Source: JBBQYA01 sp038209155 (GTDB lineage Bacteria; Bacteroidota; Bacteroidia; Sphingobacteriales; Sphingobacteriaceae). From it: 64,000 nucleotides of DNA. The notes beneath the pieces were generated by a model. That model ran no database searches. It was not told the DNA's origin and saw only the letters and a program-made list of their open reading frames with translations. Positions 59,933-64,000 of this stretch are shown here, piece by piece (position 1 is the stretch's first letter; every line of letters begins with the position of its first letter). A program made the translations under genes and the position numbers. The DNA is taken from NCBI GenBank assembly GCA_038209155.1, contig JBBQYA010000001.1:19499-83498 (forward strand), given 5' to 3'.

Positions 59933-61219
59933 TTAATAATGACATTTAGCACACTCTAATCCACCAAGAGCTGCTGCTGTAATTTTCTCCCCTTTTTTCA
60001 ATGCTTCGTGAGCTTTTATTTCTCGTTCATAATATGCGTTGCCTTTGTAGTTAACTTCTGTTTCTCTATGGCAGTTTATACACCAACCCATCGTTAATCT
60101 AGAATATTGATAAACTTCTTCCATTTCTTGGACAGGTCCATGGCATTGCTGACATTCTAATCCTGCTACTTTTACGTGTTGGGAGTGATTGAAATAGGAA
60201 AAATCTGGAAGATTATGAATTCTTACCCATTCTATAGGTTGGGTATTTTCTCCATAAGTTCTAGTTTCTGGGTTATAATCTAAAGCAGTGTATATCTTTT
60301 TAATTTCTGGAGAAATCTGACCATTGTATTTCTCAGTTAATTGAACATAATTATGGCAATTCATACACACATTCGCAGATGGAATACTTGCATTCTTACT
60401 TTTCCAGGCTCCAGAATGGCAATATTGACAATTCATTTGATAAGTGCCTGCATGCAACTGATGTGAGAAAGCTATTGGCTGTTTTGGTTGGTAATATTGT
60501 TGAACTCCAACATTAGAAAGCTGAATCCAACTGATGGAACTGAATCCAACTATAAATAATATGATGGTTATTAAAATGAACTTTTTATTTCCTGCTAACT
60601 TTTTAAGATTTGTTTTTACTCCATCTAGTTTAGAGGGTTTAATAGTTTCGCTCGGAACGTTTTCTACAGCAACTAAAACTTTTTCTTCTCTATTTTTTAA
60701 AATTATCTTTTCTAATGTTTTGATTACTTTACTTAAAACCAAAACGATTAATAGTAAAACAACAATAAAAACAGCCAATGCGCTTAGGGTGTAATTACTA
60801 ATTTTTCCATCATCTACACTTCCTGTTCCTGCTACACCAGCTACACCAGCAGTAGCTGCGGGTACTTTATCGTATTCAGCTCGTATATATGCTAAGGTAT
60901 TTTTTATTTGATCATCTGAAAGTGAATAAGACGGCATTGCGACCTTATTATATTTAGCATATAATTCTACAGCATATTTATCTCCACTTTTAATTACTGC
61001 TTGAGAGTTTTTAATCCAAGGAATCAACCAAGCTTCATCTCTTCGAAGATGAATATCTCCCAAACCTGGACCAATAAGCACCCCTTTTATTTGGTGACAG
61101 GCGGTACAGTTTTGCTTCCAAATAGCCTCTCCTTCTGTAAGATCAGCTGCTTTTGTAGTTGTTCCAAAACTTAAAATTAACGCAAATACTAAAAAGATTT
61201 TTTTGCTTTGATTAATCAT
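59933..61219 (-). CDS. actA: Alternative complex III subunit ActA, multiheme cytochrome c with N-terminal class I cytochrome domain
   Basis: 428 residues from the ATG at 61219 (an ATG at 61243 would add eight residues). A signal peptide (about 1-24) is followed by a class I cytochrome c domain with CTACH near residue 37 and the Met in VAMPSYSL. A membrane helix (about 145-165) and another (about 218-238) lead to the pentaheme part with five more CxxCH motifs: CQYCH, CMNCH, CQQCH, CINCH and CAKCH. Six heme motifs in all. In the better-known ActA only the five-heme part is described, so the N-terminal domain is an addition. First gene of the act-cox unit. Confidence 0.92.
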   Translation of the reverse strand: MINQSKKIFLVFALILSFGTTTKAADLTEGEAIWKQNCTACHQIKGVLIGPGLGDIHLRRDEAWLIPWIKNSQAVIKSGDKYAVELYAKYNKVAMPSYSLSDDQIKNTLAYIRAEYDKVPAATAGVAGVAGTGSVDDGKISNYTLSALAVFIVVLLLIVLVLSKVIKTLEKIILKNREEKVLVAVENVPSETIKPSKLDGVKTNLKKLAGNKKFILITIILFIVGFSSISWIQLSNVGVQQYYQPKQPIAFSHQLHAGTYQMNCQYCHSGAWKSKNASIPSANVCMNCHNYVQLTEKYNGQISPEIKKIYTALDYNPETRTYGENTQPIEWVRIHNLPDFSYFNHSQHVKVAGLECQQCHGPVQEMEEVYQYSRLTMGWCINCHRETEVNYKGNAYYEREIKAHEALKKGEKITAAALGGLECAKCHY

Positions 61220-61337
61220 GGAATGGTATATGTTGTGAGGCATTATTAATTATGCTTACTATTTATTTAATCAGTTTTAACTATTTTTTTCTAAAAAATG
61301 AGCTCTCGGTACTTGATTAGAACTCTTTATTTGTATG

Positions 61338-61345
61338 CAAAAATA
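61338..61345 (-). promoter_or_regulatory. Bacteroidota -7 promoter element (TATTTTTG) upstream of actA
   Basis: On the minus strand TATTTTTG (61345-61338) matches TAnnTTTG exactly, 119 bp before the actA ATG at 61219 and 95 bp before the ATG at 61243. No good -33 TTG is at the standard distance, but a direct repeat lies there instead. This would be the promoter of the act-cox operon. Confidence 0.45.
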
Positions 61346-61362
61346 CAATTTATTGCAAGGTT

Positions 61363-61379
61363 GTGACATTCGGGTGACA
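61363..61379 (-). promoter_or_regulatory. Phased direct repeat TGTCAC-N5-TGTCAC upstream of the act-cox promoter
   Basis: GTGACA occurs at 61363-61368 and 61374-61379 on the plus strand, start to start 11 bp, or one turn of the helix. On the minus strand it reads TGTCAC, five bases, TGTCAC, ending 17 bp before the -7 element, where an activator overlapping the -33 region would bind. The promoter lacks a good -33, which agrees with activator dependence. Function is inferred. Confidence 0.45.
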
Positions 61380-61473
61380 ATAATAGAATAATTTGTAATA
61401 ATTCTAAATTAACTCTGTAGTTCTTTAAATTACAATCAATTTGAAACAATTTGAAATCAGGTAGATAATTATA

Positions 61474-62448
61474 TTACATTTTTAATAGCCAAGCAAAAAT
61501 TAGTGGCGCCACAATCGTCGCATCCGATTCGATAATGAATTTTGGTGTATCAATATCTAATTTTCCCCATGTGATTTTTTCATTAGGAACTGCTCCAGAA
61601 TAGGAACCATAACTAGTAGTTGAATCAGAAATTTGGCAGAAATACGTCCAAAAAGGAATAGTTTCCATTTCCATATCTTGGTATAGCATCGGAACCACAC
61701 ATATTGGAAAATCTCCCGCAATACCACCTCCAATTTGAAAAAATCCAACTCCTTTTCCAGAAGAATTTTTGATGTACCAATCTGCTAACCAAATCATATA
61801 CTCAATACCAGATTTGGTGGTAGAAGGTTTTAATTGTTGTTTTATACAATAAGATGCGAAAATATTTCCCATGGTCGAATCTTCCCAACCTGGACAAATA
61901 ATAGGTATATTTTTTTCAGCAGCAGCCAACATCCAACTGTTTTTTGGATCGATTTCATAATATTGCTCAAGGTCGCCAGAAAGCAACATTTTATACATAA
62001 ATTCATGCGGAAAATAACGTTCTCCTTTATCTTCTGCACCTTTCCATTGAGTAAAAATATGTTTTTGCAATCTTCTAAAAGCTTCTTCCTCAGGTATACA
62101 AGTATCTGTAACTCGATTGAAACCCCCTTCCAACAATTCCCATTCATCTTGCGGACTTAAATCTCGATAATTAGGCACTCTTTTATAATGTGAATGAGCA
62201 ACTAGATTCATAATATCCTCTTCTAGATTTGCTCCAGTACAAGAAATAATTGCCACTTTATCCTGACGAATCATCTCTGCAAAAATTTTTCCGATTTCTG
62301 CTGTACTCATAGCTCCTGCAAGAGTTACCATCATTTTTCCACCTTCTGCTAAATGAGTTTCATATCCTTTTGCTGCATCTACTAAAGCTGCTGCATTAAA
62401 ATGCAAATAATGATCGCTTATAAATTTTGAAATTGGGCTATTTTCCAT
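61474..62448 (-). CDS. Deoxyhypusine synthase family protein (bacterial, polyamine-linked)
   Basis: 324 residues. MVTLAGAMSTAEIG (about 39-52), ISCTGANLEEDIMNLVAHSHY (about 68-88) and GFFQIGGGIAGDFP (about 235-248) match the NAD-binding Rossmann elements of deoxyhypusine synthase. NEKITWGKLDID (about 290-300) keeps the catalytic lysine (Lys296). Bacteria lack eIF5A, so a homospermidine or related polyamine synthase role is more likely than hypusination. It stands alone with its own promoter. Confidence 0.85.
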   Translation of the reverse strand: MENSPISKFISDHYLHFNAAALVDAAKGYETHLAEGGKMMVTLAGAMSTAEIGKIFAEMIRQDKVAIISCTGANLEEDIMNLVAHSHYKRVPNYRDLSPQDEWELLEGGFNRVTDTCIPEEEAFRRLQKHIFTQWKGAEDKGERYFPHEFMYKMLLSGDLEQYYEIDPKNSWMLAAAEKNIPIICPGWEDSTMGNIFASYCIKQQLKPSTTKSGIEYMIWLADWYIKNSSGKGVGFFQIGGGIAGDFPICVVPMLYQDMEMETIPFWTYFCQISDSTTSYGSYSGAVPNEKITWGKLDIDTPKFIIESDATIVAPLIFAWLLKM

Positions 62449-62473
62449 GCTTTTACTTTTGAATTAAAAAATG

Positions 62474-62481
62474 CAAAGGTA
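62474..62481 (-). promoter_or_regulatory. Bacteroidota -7 promoter element (TACCTTTG) for the deoxyhypusine-synthase-like gene
   Basis: TACCTTTG on the minus strand (62481-62474) matches TAnnTTTG exactly and ends 25 bp before the ATG at 62448, giving a leader of about 20 bases. The -33 region holds T-rich sequence without a clear TTG. Confidence 0.5.
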
Positions 62482-62528
62482 ATATTAAAGCATTCTCTTA
62501 AAAAAAATTCTCCATCATTGATAAATAA

Positions 62529-62536
62529 TATATTTG
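62529..62536 (+). promoter_or_regulatory. Bacteroidota -7 promoter element (TATATTTG), near-leaderless, for the BamA-like gene
   Basis: TATATTTG matches TAnnTTTG exactly and ends 3 bp before the ATG at 62540, so the message would be leaderless. It is divergent from the element for the deoxyhypusine-synthase-like gene, 47 bp away. The same arrangement is seen at hemW. Confidence 0.4.
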
Positions 62537-62539
62537 AAA

Positions 62540-63658
62540 ATGTTTTTTTTAAGAGTTTTTCTGTTTGTTTCCGCTTTTCTATTTATTCCATTTCAACTAT
62601 TGGCTCAAGACCAAGAGCAAAAAAATTCAACAGTGAAAAAAACTAAAAAGACAATCTTTCTGATCTTTCCGGAATTGGGATATGCTCAAGAAACTGGTTT
62701 TAAAGCAGGGATTTTTGGAACCTATTCTTTCTATTTGGATACAAATATTACCAGAACTAGAAACTCAAATATAAATTTTAATAGTTTCTACACAGCTAAA
62801 AATCAATTTAATTTAAGTAATTATACCAGTTTGTGGACCAAAGAAAATAAAGCTCATATTACTGCAGATATTAGTTTTATTAATTTCCCATTAAATTTTT
62901 ATGGTTTAGGAAATGAAACAGCTAAAATTTCCGAACAATTATTAGACATAAGAAGAACAAGAGCAATTATTGAGTATGAATTTTTAGTAAAAAAAAATAT
63001 TTATTTAGGCTATTATCTTTCTTTTCAAAATGATAATTATGAAACCAAAAACCAAGGTATTTTTAATCAATTAAATCCAAATGGAAGCGCTGGCGGCAAC
63101 CTTGCTTTTGGTGGTTTATCTTTATTATTTGACAATCGAGATTATCCAACTTATGCTAAAAAAGGAGCCTACCACAAAATTCAAGTCAGATATGCTCCAG
63201 AAGTTTTATTCAATGATTATGATGTTTTTAGATTTAATTTACAATCCCGAAAATATAAAAGTATTAGCGATGAAATTGTTTTGGCTGGAATGATAAATTA
63301 CCAGTTTGTAGGCGGCAATAGTGTTCCCTTTTATTTATTAAATGAATTGGGTAATGAAAATTTAATGCGTGCATATTATTCTGGCAGATTTAGAGACGAG
63401 CAATTAATAGCTGCTCAAACAGAATTGCGTTGGTGGCCCTTAAAAAGATTTATTTTTGCTGCATTTGTTGGAACTGGAAATGTATTTGGGAAAAACAGTC
63501 CTTCTGATAATTTAAAACCAAATTATGGAGCAGGTTTTAGGTATGTATTTGATATTGCATCCAGACAATCCCTACGATTTGATTATGGATTTGGAGAAAA
63601 AAGAAATGGAGAAAAAAGAATTCAAGGTTTGTACATTTCAGTGAATGAAGCATTTTAA
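62540..63658 (+). CDS. BamA/TamA family outer membrane beta-barrel protein (no POTRA domain)
   Basis: 372 residues from the ATG at 62540, with a TTG two codons upstream as the alternative. A signal peptide (about 1-22, ending LLAQ) is followed by a barrel-only bacterial surface antigen domain: FGGLSLLFDNRDYPTYAKKGAY (about 187-208) is the typical Omp85 barrel strand with D-x-R-D, then RAYYSGRFRDEQLIAAQTELRWW near 280. There is no POTRA repeat, so this is a short surface-antigen homologue rather than an assembly factor. It ends in an aromatic residue (EAF). It stands alone before the heptamer repeats. Confidence 0.82.
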   Translation: MFFLRVFLFVSAFLFIPFQLLAQDQEQKNSTVKKTKKTIFLIFPELGYAQETGFKAGIFGTYSFYLDTNITRTRNSNINFNSFYTAKNQFNLSNYTSLWTKENKAHITADISFINFPLNFYGLGNETAKISEQLLDIRRTRAIIEYEFLVKKNIYLGYYLSFQNDNYETKNQGIFNQLNPNGSAGGNLAFGGLSLLFDNRDYPTYAKKGAYHKIQVRYAPEVLFNDYDVFRFNLQSRKYKSISDEIVLAGMINYQFVGGNSVPFYLLNELGNENLMRAYYSGRFRDEQLIAAQTELRWWPLKRFIFAAFVGTGNVFGKNSPSDNLKPNYGAGFRYVFDIASRQSLRFDYGFGEKRNGEKRIQGLYISVNEAF

Positions 63659-63809
63659 GGTTTTTTTTATTTATGAAAAAATTCAGAAAAAAAAAATTTT
63701 CTCCTATCAAATTTTATTATAATTAAATCCAATATTAATAGAAAAGAATTAATAGGTTTCAATTATAATTCAAAAAATAAATAAACAAAACAGGAAAGCA
63801 AATCTTAAT
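63659..63809. other. Intergenic AT-rich DNA before the heptamer array
   Basis: About 150 bp of poly-A/T-rich sequence after the BamA-like gene. I see no convincing terminator (no GC stem), no RNA gene and no reading frame. With the array it makes a gene-free stretch of over 340 bp reaching the window edge. Confidence 0.6.
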
Positions 63810-64000
63810 CGAAGTACGATTTACGAAGGACGATTTACGAATTACGAATTACGATTTACGAATTACGATTTAGGAATTACGATTTAGGAATTACGAATTA
63901 CGATTTACGAAGGACGATTTACGAATTACGATTTACGAATCACGATTTAGGAATTACGATTTACGAATTACGATTTACGAATTACGAAGGACGATTTACG
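63810..64000. repeat. Tandem heptanucleotide repeat array (27 full units)
   Basis: An unbroken run of 7-bp units from 63810 that continues past the window. Exact counts: CGATTTA 12, CGAATTA 7, GGAATTA 3, CGAAGGA 3, CGAAGTA 1, CGAATCA 1. CGATTTA alternates with one of the other units, giving a 14-bp higher-order period, broken at three places where two non-CGATTTA units stand together (units 5-6, 12-13 and 25-26). There are no insertions or deletions within units. The array is non-coding as far as can be seen. In two frames it could be read as a seven-residue repeat, which can produce spurious gene calls. Confidence 0.95.

Noticed and set aside
63810..64000. Heptamer array as a CRISPR or as a repeat-containing protein
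   Set aside because: Units are 7 bp with no spacers, so it is not CRISPR. It can be read as a repeated peptide in some frames but no start or promoter leads into it.

Overview
The window is AT-rich chromosomal DNA from a member of the Bacteroidota. The evidence is type IX secretion genes (PorP/SprF and the start of GldK), secreted enzymes with Por-type C-terminal sorting domains, an alternative complex III plus aa3-type oxidase locus in the order usual for the phylum, several DUF families typical of Bacteroidota, near absence of Shine-Dalgarno sequences, and -7 promoter elements of the form TAnnTTTG. I cannot place it below phylum with confidence. No rRNA, tRNA, transposase, phage gene or CRISPR array was seen.

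Layout. 1-5183 (minus strand): a BamA/TamA-like barrel, a DUF4271 membrane protein, uroporphyrinogen-III synthase, porP/sprF and the 5' part of gldK, which runs off the window start. 5237-7917 (plus): hemW, a cyclase-family hydrolase and a short-chain dehydrogenase, closed by a strong bidirectional terminator. 7970-10697 (minus): a secreted cytochrome c/copper monooxygenase-like protein beside a redoxin, and an NTF2-like protein. 10819-16234 (plus): a VWA + AAA+ pair of Mg-chelatase type, a metallophosphoesterase, a degenerate UbiA-like protein and a lipoprotein. 16237-26606 (minus): two overlapping GH31 glycosidases, a TerB-like protein, and a translationally coupled S9 peptidase, sensor kinase and response regulator. 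26907-28709: a TPR protein.

28772-39384 is the most unusual part: two divergent gene sets. The minus set is a UbiA-like prenyltransferase, a rifampin-phosphotransferase-like (PPDK-like) enzyme and a GNAT-type acyltransferase. The plus set is an MMPL/RND exporter, an acyl-AMP ligase, a BtaA-like (DUF3419) aminocarboxypropyl transferase and an APH-like kinase. Genes within each set are packed or overlapping. I infer a pathway that makes and exports a lipid or prenylated small molecule; no such pathway is known to me with this gene set.

39490-43494 holds a small lipoprotein, DUF4286, rfbC, a second S9 peptidase and a membrane protein. 43504-61219 (minus) is the respiratory locus: actABCDEF, coxB and coxA, a terminator, then heme A and heme O synthases, two subunit III genes, subunit IV, SCO, DUF420, a small CPMC protein, DUF983 and DUF2461. 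The act genes are preceded by a -7 element and a helically phased direct repeat that looks like an activator site. The window ends with a deoxyhypusine-synthase-like gene, a BamA-like barrel and an array of 27 heptanucleotide repeats that runs into the window edge.
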